Shown here: positions 40,697-49,918 of the stretch, in pieces
Numbering within the stretch: the first letter of the stretch is position 1
Layout of the letters: each line of letters begins with the position of its first letter
Assembly (NCBI GenBank): GCA_028687545.1
Contig: JAQTZZ010000001.1
Coordinates: forward strand, 1 to 64,000
DNA: 64,000 nt
Reading direction: 5' to 3'
Source of the DNA: Candidatus Wallbacteria bacterium
Lineage (GTDB): Bacteria; Muiribacteriota; JAQTZZ01
Notes under the pieces: generated by a model
Databases searched by the model: none
Seen by the model: the letters and a program-made list of their open reading frames with translations, nothing else
Told to the model about the DNA's origin: nothing
Made by a program: the position numbers and the translations under genes

Positions 40697-41773
40697 TCAG
40701 CGCATGTGGCGGACTTTACGCACTTTCATGGCAAGCGGGAGCGGCTGCAGTTCATGCGCTTTTCTGGTGGCTCTGCTTTTATGGGCTTCCAGCGGCATCT
40801 CCCCGATTCGAGCGAGCACCGAAGACATGATCATTTCCAGCAGCTGCTGGTAATCGATCTGATTAAGCCGCGCGAGGATCGGAAGGTCTGAATTGACAGG
40901 ATGCAGACCCGGCAGCGGATTGACTTCGAGAAAATTGGGGAGCCCGTCCTTGTCCACCCGGATGTCCACCCTTCCCACATCCCGGCCCCGGATGGCCCGC
41001 CAGGAAGCCAGCGCCACATCTTTCGCCCGGCCCGCGACAGGATCGCAGGCGGAGCGGTATTCCACAAGTTCCTTGTAATTTTCTTTGTTGTGATACGAAT
41101 AAATACCGGATTCGGCCTTGGAATTGAGCAGGACTTCCATTGCTCCGAGCACGATCGCATCTGCCCCTGTGCCAATGATGCCTATCGTGAACTCACGGCC
41201 CGGCAGGTAAGTTTCCACCAGAACCGGCTGATTGAATTTCAAAAGCAGTGCTTTGCAGGACGCTTCCAGCTCTTCCCTGTTGTTGACCCTTGAAACAAGT
41301 GAAACTCCCTTGCTGGTGCCTTCGGCAACTGGTTTTGCAAAGAGCGGGAAGGGGAGATTAACTGCAAGGGCATCTTCAGGTCTTTCCACCACTGCAAAGT
41401 CCGGAGTAGGGATGCCCTGATCGCGGATTACATTCTTTGTCAGGCCTTTATGCAGGGCGAGACCGAGCACCATGGGGTCGGAAAATGTGCAGGGAATTTT
41501 GTAGGCGTCAAGAAGTGCAGGGACTTGCGCTTCCCTGGCGAATCCATACAGGCCTTCGCAGATATTGAACACCAGGTCCCAGCGTTTGCCGAGAGCCAGT
41601 TCCCGGTTGAGGCTCAGGATGTTGCCGATCCGTTCAGTGGCAAATCCCATTTGACGCAGTGCGGACTCAATGGCTTCCACTGTTTCGATTTTGTCGAATT
41701 CAGCTGTTTCCTCGGCGCTGAATCCCTGCGCCAGGTATTCTTCTCTGAGATCGTATGTAAGTCCTATCAGCAT
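40697..41773 (-). CDS. D-Ala-D-Ala-ligase-like ATP-grasp enzyme
   Basis: The protein has 358 residues. Ddl-family ATP-grasp features: FNICEGLYGFAREAQVPALLDAYKIPCTFSDP, then KGLTKNVIRDQGIPTPDF, FAKPVAEGTSKGVS (ATP-binding loop), LVETYLPGREFTIGIIG and FLEVNPLPGLHPVNSDLP (Mg-binding NPLPG). The N-terminus (IGLTYDLREEYLAQGF with SAEETAEFD) differs from housekeeping Ddl, which fits a subfamily that ligates other amino acids or peptides. A 49-codon ORF with a good ribosome site lies 53 bases upstream on the same strand, so the substrate might be that peptide. Confidence 0.88.
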   Translation of the reverse strand: MLIGLTYDLREEYLAQGFSAEETAEFDKIETVEAIESALRQMGFATERIGNILSLNRELALGKRWDLVFNICEGLYGFAREAQVPALLDAYKIPCTFSDPMVLGLALHKGLTKNVIRDQGIPTPDFAVVERPEDALAVNLPFPLFAKPVAEGTSKGVSLVSRVNNREELEASCKALLLKFNQPVLVETYLPGREFTIGIIGTGADAIVLGAMEVLLNSKAESGIYSYHNKENYKELVEYRSACDPVAGRAKDVALASWRAIRGRDVGRVDIRVDKDGLPNFLEVNPLPGLHPVNSDLPILARLNQIDYQQLLEMIMSSVLARIGEMPLEAHKSRATRKAHELQPLPLAMKVRKVRHMR

Positions 41774-41826
41774 GTTTCCTCCGAAATATTTAATGAAGTA
41801 TCGGATCCGTTCCGGAAAAAGCTGAA

Positions 41827-41976
41827 TCAGACTGGTAGATGCGGTATTTCGGTGAAAAGGTCTTTGAATTCGGGGTGAAGAAAGTTTGAATTACGTTCCG
41901 GAGGCTCGGTATCGGCTTTGGTTGATTCCAGAACCTCACGGTGTGTCTGAGACTCGCTGAAGGATTCTCCCTTCAT
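41827..41976 (-). CDS. 49-residue acidic peptide upstream of the ATP-grasp gene
   Basis: ATG at 41976 has AAAGGAG six bases upstream, on the same strand as the ATP-grasp gene and 53 bases before it. The product MKGESFSESQTHREVLESTK... ends DLFTEIPHLPV; eight Glu and two Asp against five Lys/Arg make it acidic. It has no signal peptide, Cys or membrane segment. Too short for general ORF calling, it could be a small protein co-expressed with the ligase or a substrate peptide for it. No family is recognised. Confidence 0.5.
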   Translation of the reverse strand: MKGESFSESQTHREVLESTKADTEPPERNSNFLHPEFKDLFTEIPHLPV

Positions 41977-42245
41977 AAGAAACTCCTTTCACTACTTTGT
42001 GATAAATCCCTATAATGGATTTCGGCAGGAATATAATCCATACATATAGGTTTTACTCTTTTTTAAATTTATTTCAATTTTTAATGCAAATTTAATTGGA
42101 AACGGGGCTGCACCGCCCACACGATCGTTTTTCCGTTCCCGCGGTCAGATTGTAGTACCGGCGTACCGTTCGGATCAGATTGAAACTAAAACAGATCTGA
42201 GATTAGGGCGGAAAAAAATAATGACAATTAACCGGAATCATTTTT
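41977..42245. other. Gene-free 270-bp leader region upstream of the 49-codon ORF
   Basis: No gene is seen. On the plus strand AAATCC and GGATTT flank CTATAAT (42004-42023), a short palindrome overlapping a possible -10 for the minus-strand unit. The A/T-rich part 42045-42100 would suit an upstream promoter element. Promoter assignment is weak. Confidence 0.3.
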
Positions 42246-43262
42246 TCAAAGAATGTCTTTCAGTGACAGGCCTAAGTGACTAAGAATATCATTCAAGAGG
42301 CTATCGCTGAAGTCAATTTTCAGAAGTGTCAGGGCTTCATCTCTGGTCATCAGATTCATCCTGATCAGTTTGCTCATTTCCACATGATAGTGAGTGTAGC
42401 CATAATGTTTATACGAAAGATAGGATGACACGAAGTTCATCAGGCAGTTGGTAGATTTACCCGGATAGCTGAGTGCCGGATACTTCCAGCCCAATTCTTC
42501 CTCGATGGTTTTTGTATACTCTTCTGGGCTTTTTCGGATAAACCAGTGCGGTGAAAGAACAAGAGTTTTCTGTCTTTTCTCGGCTTTTTTCAGGACTTCT
42601 TCCATACTGCTGGGGAAATCTTTGTATTTTGGAATCATTTTCAGGCGGTTTACCAGGAAATCTTTGGTCGATTCCGCCATTTCCTTGAATTCAGGCGCTG
42701 AGATGTCGCAGGCGCATTTTGTCATGATGCTTCCCAGATTGGATTGCCCTTTGGTCCAGCCGGCGATGATGATCGGGATCCTGAAATTGGCAGCCATCTC
42801 AAACGTCAGCTGCATATACCAGATGGAGCAGAGATGGCAGATAACAGCTCTGGTTTTAGATTTCAGCATCTCTGCAAACAGGTCTTTAATATAATCAGTG
42901 CGGAAGAGTATCCATTCAACCCCGAGTTTTTCCACAGCATTTTTAACGTTGTTGAGGGCATCTTCGGTTTCAAATCCATGGTCAAAGGTGAAAGCGAGCG
43001 GATTCAGCTTGTATTTTTTCTTCACGTAATAAAGGCTTGAAGTGCTGTCCTTACCGCCGCTGCACATCACCAGGCAGTCGTATCTTCCAGAGCCTTTGTT
43101 TTTGTTAAGGATCCTGACGAGTTCGGTTTCCAGCATCAGGTTTTTTCCGGCTTCCAGGCTGTTTTTTAATCCTGGGTCTGAGCAGAGGCTGCAGACACCA
43201 TCTGAATTGAGCGTGATCTGAGGTGGATTTTCTGGAAGAACGCAGAGTTTGCAGATGTTCAT
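42246..43262 (-). CDS. PP-loop ATPase, N-acetyl-sugar amidotransferase-like
   Basis: From ATG 43262 the product has 338 residues; a TTG at 43280 is possible, and neither has a clear ribosome site. An N-terminal CKLC...CSLC zinc module and the PP-loop SGGKDS (68-73) are followed by HLCSIWY and GWTKGQSN. This layout resembles the WbpG/PseA amidotransferases that make acetamidino sugars, but those are normally partnered by HisH/HisF-like proteins, absent here. The gene lies 23 bases after a cysteine desulfurase, so a thiolation or sulfur-transfer role like that of other PP-loop ATPases is equally possible. Confidence 0.7.
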   Translation of the reverse strand: MNICKLCVLPENPPQITLNSDGVCSLCSDPGLKNSLEAGKNLMLETELVRILNKNKGSGRYDCLVMCSGGKDSTSSLYYVKKKYKLNPLAFTFDHGFETEDALNNVKNAVEKLGVEWILFRTDYIKDLFAEMLKSKTRAVICHLCSIWYMQLTFEMAANFRIPIIIAGWTKGQSNLGSIMTKCACDISAPEFKEMAESTKDFLVNRLKMIPKYKDFPSSMEEVLKKAEKRQKTLVLSPHWFIRKSPEEYTKTIEEELGWKYPALSYPGKSTNCLMNFVSSYLSYKHYGYTHYHVEMSKLIRMNLMTRDEALTLLKIDFSDSLLNDILSHLGLSLKDIL

Positions 43263-43285
43263 GAAATCAGTATAGGGCAAAAAAG

Positions 43286-44434
43286 CTAAAAAAGCATCTC
43301 ATACAAAGGATGCTTTTTGCGTACTTTTTCTATCACACCGGGCAGTACCCGCAGCAGCTTTTCGATTTCCAGATCATTGTTGAATCTGCCCAAACTCAGG
43401 CGCAGTGTGCCGTGAGGGATGTCTTGAGGAAGCCCGATGGCCTGCAGTACATGGGACGGACGCGGATCCGAAGTTGCGCAGGCTGCCCCGCCTGAAGCGC
43501 AGATTCCCCTCCTGTCCAGCTCAGCGATCAATTCTTTGCCGTCCACGAAATCAAAGGTGAAGCTGAGATTTCCGGGCAGCCTCAGCTCAGGATCACCGTT
43601 CAAGCGGACTCGTTCCATGCCATGCAGGACTTTGTCCCTAATCATGTCTTGCCAGGAGGATTGTTTTAAAGCCTCCTGATCCTGTCTTTCTCCTGCAAGG
43701 ACTGCGGCCATGCCAAGACCGACTATCCCGGCCACATTATGGGTGGAAGCTCTCAAGTGCCGCTCCTGTTCCCCGCCGTGAAGATGTGAAGTCAGGCAGA
43801 CATTGCTGCCGATGAAAAGAGCGCCTACGCCTTTGGGGCCATAAATTTTATGGGCCGAAAGGCTCAGAAGATCTATTTTCATTTTCCGGACATCGATTTT
43901 CAGGTGTCCGAAGGTCTGGACTGCGTCCACATGAAGAATTACTCTTCGATCCCTACAAGCTTTCCCGATTTCAAGAATCGGCTGGATTGTGCCGATTTCA
44001 TTGTTTGCGTGCATGACAGATACGAGCCCTGCGCCCCTGGACAGCGAACTTCCCAGGGAAGACATGTTGAGCCTTCCCAGATGATCGACGGAAATCAGAT
44101 CGAATCTGGCCCCACCTGTTTCGAGAAAGCGGCAGGATTCAAGCACAGAATGATGTTCAACCGCAGAAGCAGCCAGATGGCCGGTTGAAGTTCCCTTGAG
44201 AGCCAGATTGTTGCTCTCTGTTCCGCTGCCTGTGAAAATGATTTCATCCGGAGAGGAATTGATCAGCTCGGCGACCCTGGTTCTGGCCAGATCAACTGCC
44301 GAACGGGCTCTTTTCCCCAGTGAATAAGGACTTTCCGGGTTGCCGAACTCCTTTTTAAGATGCGGCAGCATTTCCCGAAGGACAAGCGGGTCAAGCGGTG
44401 TAGTGGCAGCATTGTCGAAGTAGAGAATGGGCAT
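43286..44434 (-). CDS. Cysteine desulfurase (NifS/IscS family)
   Basis: The protein has 382 residues. PLP-binding Lys196 lies in SAHKIYGPKGVGAL, His in EHHSVLESC, and the active-site Cys319 in ASGGAACATSDPRPSHVL. The segment YFDNAATTPLDP opens the fold as in NifS/IscS. It takes sulfur from cysteine for Fe-S clusters or thio-cofactors. No scaffold protein (IscU/NifU) gene is next to it; instead a PP-loop ATPase follows, which suggests delivery to a thiolation reaction. Confidence 0.94.
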   Translation of the reverse strand: MPILYFDNAATTPLDPLVLREMLPHLKKEFGNPESPYSLGKRARSAVDLARTRVAELINSSPDEIIFTGSGTESNNLALKGTSTGHLAASAVEHHSVLESCRFLETGGARFDLISVDHLGRLNMSSLGSSLSRGAGLVSVMHANNEIGTIQPILEIGKACRDRRVILHVDAVQTFGHLKIDVRKMKIDLLSLSAHKIYGPKGVGALFIGSNVCLTSHLHGGEQERHLRASTHNVAGIVGLGMAAVLAGERQDQEALKQSSWQDMIRDKVLHGMERVRLNGDPELRLPGNLSFTFDFVDGKELIAELDRRGICASGGAACATSDPRPSHVLQAIGLPQDIPHGTLRLSLGRFNNDLEIEKLLRVLPGVIEKVRKKHPLYEMLF

Positions 44435-44541
44435 GAAAGAATTTTAACAGTTGAGATCATTTCGATCAAACCTACCGAGGATGTTGAAATCGAGAACGGC
44501 AAGTTATAACATAGATTAGATAGTCATATCGCGAGGGGAAA

Positions 44542-45357
44542 ATGAAGGAAAAGGAACTCCTGAAAAAAATCAAGGCAGAACCGGACAACCCTGAAAATTT
44601 CAAGCTGCTTGGCAACCATTATTTTCAGGCTGAAAAATATGAAAAGGCGCATGAATATTACGAAAAAGCGCTGAATCTCGATCCGAAATATGTCAAGGCA
44701 GTCCACAACATGGGCAATGCTTGCTATAAACTCAACCGGATCGAAGAAGCGATGTCATGGTGGAAAAAAGCCGTCCGGCTTGATCCGACACATTTTCAGT
44801 CGTATCTGAGCCTGGCAGAAGCCTGCTATCACATGCGCAAGGTGGACGAAGCCATCGATTATTACAGACTTGTGCTGAGCAAATGTCCGGAACAGGTGGA
44901 CGCATTGACTGCGCTGGCTCTGGTTCTATATGATCAGGCCAGGTATGAAGAGTCAGTGAAGCTTTATCAAAATGCCATCAGATTGAAAAAAAATGACCCT
45001 GACCTTCACTACAATCTGGCCAATGCCTTTTATGACAGCTATCAATACGATAATGCAATCAGGGAATATCTGGAAACAATCAGACTTAATCCTGAAGATG
45101 CTGTAGCCTACAACAACCTGGCTGACTGCTATCTGCAGAAACGGGATTTTCCGAAAGCTCAGGCGCACATCGAGAAAGCTCTTGCCCTGAAGCCCGACCT
45201 GCCTGCGGCATATTGTACTCTGGGAGAGATCTGCGAAGCACAGGGGGAGTCCCAGAAAGCACTGGAAGCACTTGAAAAAACAGTCAAACTCACGCGCCAC
45301 AACGATATGCTGGCCAGATACGCAAAAAACCTGATCCGGGACATCATCAACAAATGA
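44542..45357 (+). CDS. TPR protein
   Basis: The protein has 271 residues made of about seven TPR units (ENFKLLGNHYFQAEKYEKAHEYYEKALNLDP, AVHNMGNACYKLNRIEEAMSWW, and so on), with no signal peptide. It has a good ribosome site GAGGGG. It overlaps the next gene by four bases and opens a four-gene operon. TPR proteins assemble complexes; the partner is unknown. Confidence 0.9.
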   Translation: MKEKELLKKIKAEPDNPENFKLLGNHYFQAEKYEKAHEYYEKALNLDPKYVKAVHNMGNACYKLNRIEEAMSWWKKAVRLDPTHFQSYLSLAEACYHMRKVDEAIDYYRLVLSKCPEQVDALTALALVLYDQARYEESVKLYQNAIRLKKNDPDLHYNLANAFYDSYQYDNAIREYLETIRLNPEDAVAYNNLADCYLQKRDFPKAQAHIEKALALKPDLPAAYCTLGEICEAQGESQKALEALEKTVKLTRHNDMLARYAKNLIRDIINK

Positions 45358-46430
45358 AGATGCTGCTTTTCGTTTTTTTCTCATCGATTTTCATGGCTGT
45401 CGCAGATGAAAAAGCAGTGCCGCAGTTGATGGTTAAATACTGGGTCAAGGAGTACCGCGTCTTTGATCTGGTGATTTCCAAGGACGAGTCCAGATTCTAT
45501 TTCGCAACAGACGGGGGAATCCATTTTTATCAGGACGGTAAACTGCGGAGAGTCTATTCCAAATCCGACGGACTGCTTAGTGAAACTGTGACTTTTCTTG
45601 AAAGCACAGGTGATTCCATTCTGGGTTCGACATTTTCTTTAGATGGAAAGAGCGGTCTGATCAGGCTTTCCTCATCCGAGGAACTGAAAGTCTGGCAGGA
45701 AAAAGACGGCGCTCCGCGGAATGTAGTGCGCGCACTGCAGCTTTCGCAGGATCTGCTGCTCTGCGAGACCTTCAAGGACGGCCTGTACCTGTTCAACCTC
45801 GATCGTAATTCCACCATGCCGATACTGCAGGAGAAGTTCGGCGGGAAGTATCTTGTGGACGTTATCCTTCAGCAGAACAAGATATACCTGGCTAGCAAAT
45901 ACGATGGAGCGTTCGAGATATCGGGCGGAGGAGAGCTTGTGAGTTCATTGATCAATGCCACCACCACTGAAGTGTTCACCCAGACCCTGCATATCAAAGA
46001 AATCAACGAACATACCAGCAAGATTCAGAGCAACAATGTCACTTGTTTCGCATCAGTTGAAAATGCGCTCTGGATAGGAACACAGGGCGGCGCAAGTTAT
46101 TTCAAATTCAGCGAAAACGACTGGAAAAATTACTGGGATTCCCTGGTGAATAATTTTGTGAGCGCAATCTGCGTTGACGGTGATTTCATCTGGTTCGGCA
46201 CTCCCGGTGGATTCTCAGTTTTCAATAAGGCCAAGGACAAATGGTGGGCATTCCGGACTGACAGCGGGATGTCGAGCATCCGGGCATTAAGGGGCAGCGA
46301 CGCTAAAAATGACAGCGCCCAGTATAACAACTGTATCATGAAGATCAAATCCAGCAAGAATTACATCTGGCTCAGCACTGAGCAGGGCGCAGTCCAGATT
46401 GACAGAAAACAGTTTTACAGCCTGTTGTGA
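45354..46430 (+). CDS. Secreted beta-propeller-like protein
   Basis: The protein has 358 residues with a signal peptide (about 1-17). Repeated strands such as FYFATDGGIHFYQDGK, ALWIGTQGGASYFKF, FIWFGTPGGFSVFN and YIWLSTEQGAVQI match the two-component-regulator propeller repeat (W-x-GT-x-GG). It contains one propeller and no kinase. It overlaps the TPR genes on both sides by four bases. Confidence 0.8.
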   Translation: MKMLLFVFFSSIFMAVADEKAVPQLMVKYWVKEYRVFDLVISKDESRFYFATDGGIHFYQDGKLRRVYSKSDGLLSETVTFLESTGDSILGSTFSLDGKSGLIRLSSSEELKVWQEKDGAPRNVVRALQLSQDLLLCETFKDGLYLFNLDRNSTMPILQEKFGGKYLVDVILQQNKIYLASKYDGAFEISGGGELVSSLINATTTEVFTQTLHIKEINEHTSKIQSNNVTCFASVENALWIGTQGGASYFKFSENDWKNYWDSLVNNFVSAICVDGDFIWFGTPGGFSVFNKAKDKWWAFRTDSGMSSIRALRGSDAKNDSAQYNNCIMKIKSSKNYIWLSTEQGAVQIDRKQFYSLL

Positions 46431-47554
46431 GTTCCTATTCTTTGAGTAAGCTGAGACTTTTGACTTTTGCTTCCCCAATGAATAATATTTATCAGATGAG
46501 ATTTTTTTTATTAATTTTTTTAGCCTGGATCACTCCGCTCCTGTCAGGCACCGGAACCTCAGAACTGACCGCAGCAACAGGTGCGGGCAGAGTGCTTATG
46601 GATGAAGGCCGCAGGTATTTTGATGCAGGAGAGGTCGGTCTGGCCATTTCCAGCTTCGATGCCGCTCTGCGCGAGTATCCGGATCTGGCTGAAGCACATC
46701 TGGAGCTGGGGAGAATATTTTTTTACAGGGACCAGTTCGCCAAAGCGCTTAGGCATTTCAAGGCATACGAGGCCCTGACCGGACAGGAACGGGAGATTAA
46801 ATTTTACCTCGACAAAATATACAGACTTGCAGGATCAACAATCGACTTGACTTCAGAAATTCAAGCCGGAAGCCGGGCAAAGGTGGAATCCATGGTTTTG
46901 CCCTCACTGCCGAAAGTGACGAAGACGGTTTCCGATACCAGCGAAGATGCGGGCTCGCCAGGGGCGACGGATGCTTCACTCTGGAAAAAGGCACAGGATT
47001 ACATTCAATCAGGAAAGACTGAACGTGCATATTACACTCTTAAAGTTCTGGTCAGACAATTCAGCGACGAATCCCTGCCCAGGGACGAGATATTTCTGCA
47101 GGCAGCAAAATATGCGGCGCTGCTTGGGCATAAAAGCGACACCAGCTATCCGCTTGAAAAGATGATGACTTTCACTAAAAATATCGATGCTTACAAGATG
47201 CTTGCCCAAGTCTATCTGGACAGCGGCAAGCTGGACCAGGCTTCCACAGTCCTGGAAAAAGCCTTGAAAATAGCCCCTGACAACATCGAAGTCCGCGGTA
47301 ACCTGGCGCTTTACTATCGCAAGCAGGGGGAACCGCATAAGGCGGTCAACCATCTCCTGACTGTTCTCAAACAAGATCCTGAAAATGTGCTGGCCAACTA
47401 TAATTTAGCCCTGATCTACTTTGAAAACGGGAAATTTGATGAAGCCCAGAACCTGATCAACAAAATCAAGAAAACCCTGCCTCCCAAAAATAATGTTTAC
47501 CAGCAGAGTCTGATCCTGGAAAGGAAGATCGAGCAATGCAGAAGCGCTCAATAA
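46427..47554 (+). CDS. Secreted TPR protein
   Basis: The frame opens with GTG at 46427, overlapping the previous stop, but a likelier start is ATG 46496, which gives a signal peptide (MRFFLLIFLAWITPLLSG); neither has a clear ribosome site. TPR units occupy residues 50-115 and 235-350 (LDQASTVLEKALKIAPDN, PHKAVNHLLTVLKQDPEN, GKFDEAQNLI). A proline- and serine-rich linker separates them. It overlaps the next gene by 19 bases. Confidence 0.82.
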   Translation: MSSYSLSKLRLLTFASPMNNIYQMRFFLLIFLAWITPLLSGTGTSELTAATGAGRVLMDEGRRYFDAGEVGLAISSFDAALREYPDLAEAHLELGRIFFYRDQFAKALRHFKAYEALTGQEREIKFYLDKIYRLAGSTIDLTSEIQAGSRAKVESMVLPSLPKVTKTVSDTSEDAGSPGATDASLWKKAQDYIQSGKTERAYYTLKVLVRQFSDESLPRDEIFLQAAKYAALLGHKSDTSYPLEKMMTFTKNIDAYKMLAQVYLDSGKLDQASTVLEKALKIAPDNIEVRGNLALYYRKQGEPHKAVNHLLTVLKQDPENVLANYNLALIYFENGKFDEAQNLINKIKKTLPPKNNVYQQSLILERKIEQCRSAQ

Positions 47555-48174
47555 TTTTTCTTTTTCTGCTGCTTCCCCTCCTTATCATGGCTTCTGCTCC
47601 AATCATCAAGATCGAGAATGTTTGCGGTACTCAGATTTACCTTGCCTGCAAGCAATTGAAACTCTATGAGCATTATCTGGTTTTAGGCAACAAGGGAGAG
47701 TTCAAAGGCGAAGTGAAAATTATGGAGCGTGAATCGCGTGGACATTACATGGCGAAAGAAGTTGTACCTGCAGTCCGGGATTTCCGGGCTGAAGTTTATC
47801 AGAAGGACGACACCCTGGTCCCTTTCCGAAAATTCAGCCTGGCCGCGTCTTCCAAGATCCCTCTGTTCTGCAAGGGAGATTATTTTTTTATTAATGGAAC
47901 CCTGGAGTCAGTACAGACTTTCGGCGAGGACAGGATTTATCTGAAATTCAGGATTGTCAAGCATTTGAAGTATATTCCTGAGCAGTCAGAACTGCAGTTT
48001 GCTAACTACTACGCGGAGAAAGACCGGTATCAGACAATGTATTTTGTGGCTTATTTTTCAGGATTGGAGATCGATGTTCCCCTGGAAACAGGCCAGGAAT
48101 ATGCTTTTTACGGGGAACTTGTGGACAGCACGACCTACCCGACATTCAGAGGAATGCGCCTTTCAAGGCAATGA
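47536..48174 (+). CDS. Secreted protein of unknown function
   Basis: The protein has 212 residues with a signal peptide (MQKRSIIFLFLLLPLLIMASA). The rest looks beta-rich, with segments such as GDYFFINGTLESVQTF and YAFYGELVDSTTYPTFRG resembling OB or lipocalin-like strands. No family is recognised. It is the last gene of the TPR/propeller operon. Confidence 0.65.
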   Translation: MQKRSIIFLFLLLPLLIMASAPIIKIENVCGTQIYLACKQLKLYEHYLVLGNKGEFKGEVKIMERESRGHYMAKEVVPAVRDFRAEVYQKDDTLVPFRKFSLAASSKIPLFCKGDYFFINGTLESVQTFGEDRIYLKFRIVKHLKYIPEQSELQFANYYAEKDRYQTMYFVAYFSGLEIDVPLETGQEYAFYGELVDSTTYPTFRGMRLSRQ

Positions 48175-48179
48175 CAAAT

Positions 48180-48262
48180 CGGGTTGACACACTGGTCAAC
48201 CCCTACGATATCCATGTCACATAATGCAAACCAGTAGGGGCGGACCCATGTGTCCGCCCTTT
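48180..48262. repeat. Two hairpins with GTAGGGGC-type repeat
   Basis: GGGTTGAC/GTCAACCC and GGGCGGAC/GTCCGCCC flank a GTAGGGGCGG core. The second is followed by a T-rich run and may act as the operon terminator. The GTAGGGGC head links it to similar palindromes at 57680 and 63549. Confidence 0.6.
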
Positions 48263-48266
48263 CTTA

Positions 48267-49802
48267 TTAATCCGTGAATACCCTGTTCAGATCCTCGTTG
48301 AAACTGTGTGAAAGCTTGAAAAGCTGATCATAGGTCGGGCCAAATACCCCTCCAGAAATCGATTCCTTGCTCCTGAAGGGCAGATTCAGCACCAGTCTCT
48401 TGAGATAATTGGTTGAGATGGAGTTGCCGTAATAGATCTCAGGGTATGAATCGGACGGGGTGTTGAGGTTGTCACCGATGAGACTGAGGCCGTTACCGAA
48501 GCGGGAAAGGACCTGCTGATAGAAACCGTCGTATTTGAGAGAGCGGGTATTGGGCCAGGGGGTAAAATCAGGGTCTGATTTCAACACTGTTTCCAGGATC
48601 GAGGTGGAGTCGCAGCAGACCGCCAATACAGCATAGCCGTTCATCGGGTAATGCGCTGCCATCTGAATCGAGTTGAAGGCTTTCATCAGGTACCTTGCAC
48701 CCTCCACCATGGTGATGAGTGACTGCAGCTTGTTATAGACATGGGTGATCTTGAATCCGCACCAGGACGAGTGGGCGTGTATGGCTGGCTTCCAGATTGT
48801 GCCCTGATGCAGAGTGTTGTCCATCGGGATGCCCATATACCATTTCACCAGGGCCAGAGGCTCGGTGCCGCCCTTCTTGTATATTGCGAGCAGGTGTTCG
48901 GCATGGTTTGAAGGCTGGGAGAAGCTGCCCGAAAGTGCTGTTGTCATCACAGTGGGTATTTCCACCTGGCAGTACGAACCGCCCTGGCTCACGCAGTAGC
49001 CGAGGAAGTCCACGCCCATCCTGGCTTCGAAACCTGTGATTTCCAGGTTCTGGCTCTTGTAGATAGCGCTGACCAGATCTTCAGGGGTCTGGAGAGTAGA
49101 CCTTCTGCCGTCGATTGTCATTATGATCTCTGAGTATGTTCCGCTGGTGCCGTAGTTTGAAAGCTGGTTCAGAACCTGGGCGAGAGCCATGGAATTGGCG
49201 AGCACGCTGTCCTTGAATCCGATCACTTCATCAAGGGTTCCAATGCTGCGGCCATTGCTCTCATATTTGGAATTGAAGCTGGTTTTAGGCACGTTCTGAA
49301 CCGGAGGGTTGTCTGAGATTTCCAGTCCGGACACTGTACCGATGCCGTCCTTCAGGAATGCGGGAACTGATTCCACATCCTGACCTCTGTAATGTGAGAA
49401 GGCGTAATCATGATAGAGTTTGAAGAGGGCTGGATTCACCACTATGGGCTTTTTCTTGTCTACTTTATCCAGAAAGGCGACTGCAGCTTCAGGGTTCGTG
49501 GATTTGAGGAACGCGATGGCGCTTTCCAGATATTTTTTGTATTCGGGTTTGCCGGCCTGGTCGAGGTAGGAACTGGCCTTATCTAAAAAATCAGGGGGAA
49601 GCATGGCGATCAGCTGTTTCTTGATGGATTCGGCCAGGAAGACCTTTTCGCCATGGTCGAGAGAACTGTAAACCTGGTCAAGGGATACAGAAGGAAGATT
49701 GCTGCAGGAAACGTTTTCCAGCAGGGCGATTTTCTCGCTGCTGTTAGCATGCAGTGTGAGAGCTGACAGGATTATCAGGAAGATCGTGAGAAATCGCTTC
49801 AT
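48267..49802 (-). CDS. Large secreted protein of unknown function
   Basis: The protein has 511 residues with a signal peptide (1-20). The N-terminal third is helical, with a TPR-like segment (YKKYLESAIAFLKSTNPEAAVAFLDK). The C-terminal part contains several Cys and His residues (HAHSSWCGFKITHVYNK, GYAVLAVCCDSTS), but no catalytic motif that I recognise. It is monocistronic. Confidence 0.65.
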   Translation of the reverse strand: MKRFLTIFLIILSALTLHANSSEKIALLENVSCSNLPSVSLDQVYSSLDHGEKVFLAESIKKQLIAMLPPDFLDKASSYLDQAGKPEYKKYLESAIAFLKSTNPEAAVAFLDKVDKKKPIVVNPALFKLYHDYAFSHYRGQDVESVPAFLKDGIGTVSGLEISDNPPVQNVPKTSFNSKYESNGRSIGTLDEVIGFKDSVLANSMALAQVLNQLSNYGTSGTYSEIIMTIDGRRSTLQTPEDLVSAIYKSQNLEITGFEARMGVDFLGYCVSQGGSYCQVEIPTVMTTALSGSFSQPSNHAEHLLAIYKKGGTEPLALVKWYMGIPMDNTLHQGTIWKPAIHAHSSWCGFKITHVYNKLQSLITMVEGARYLMKAFNSIQMAAHYPMNGYAVLAVCCDSTSILETVLKSDPDFTPWPNTRSLKYDGFYQQVLSRFGNGLSLIGDNLNTPSDSYPEIYYGNSISTNYLKRLVLNLPFRSKESISGGVFGPTYDQLFKLSHSFNEDLNRVFTD

Positions 49803-49918
49803 TATACCCCCCGGTATTTTGTATTATTTCAATTGTATTTGGAATCGATCGGAATTCAAGGACTTTTTGCTTCAGGGAACTTATTTTGGTATTTTACTAT
49901 CAGTTCTTTGGAGGCCTT

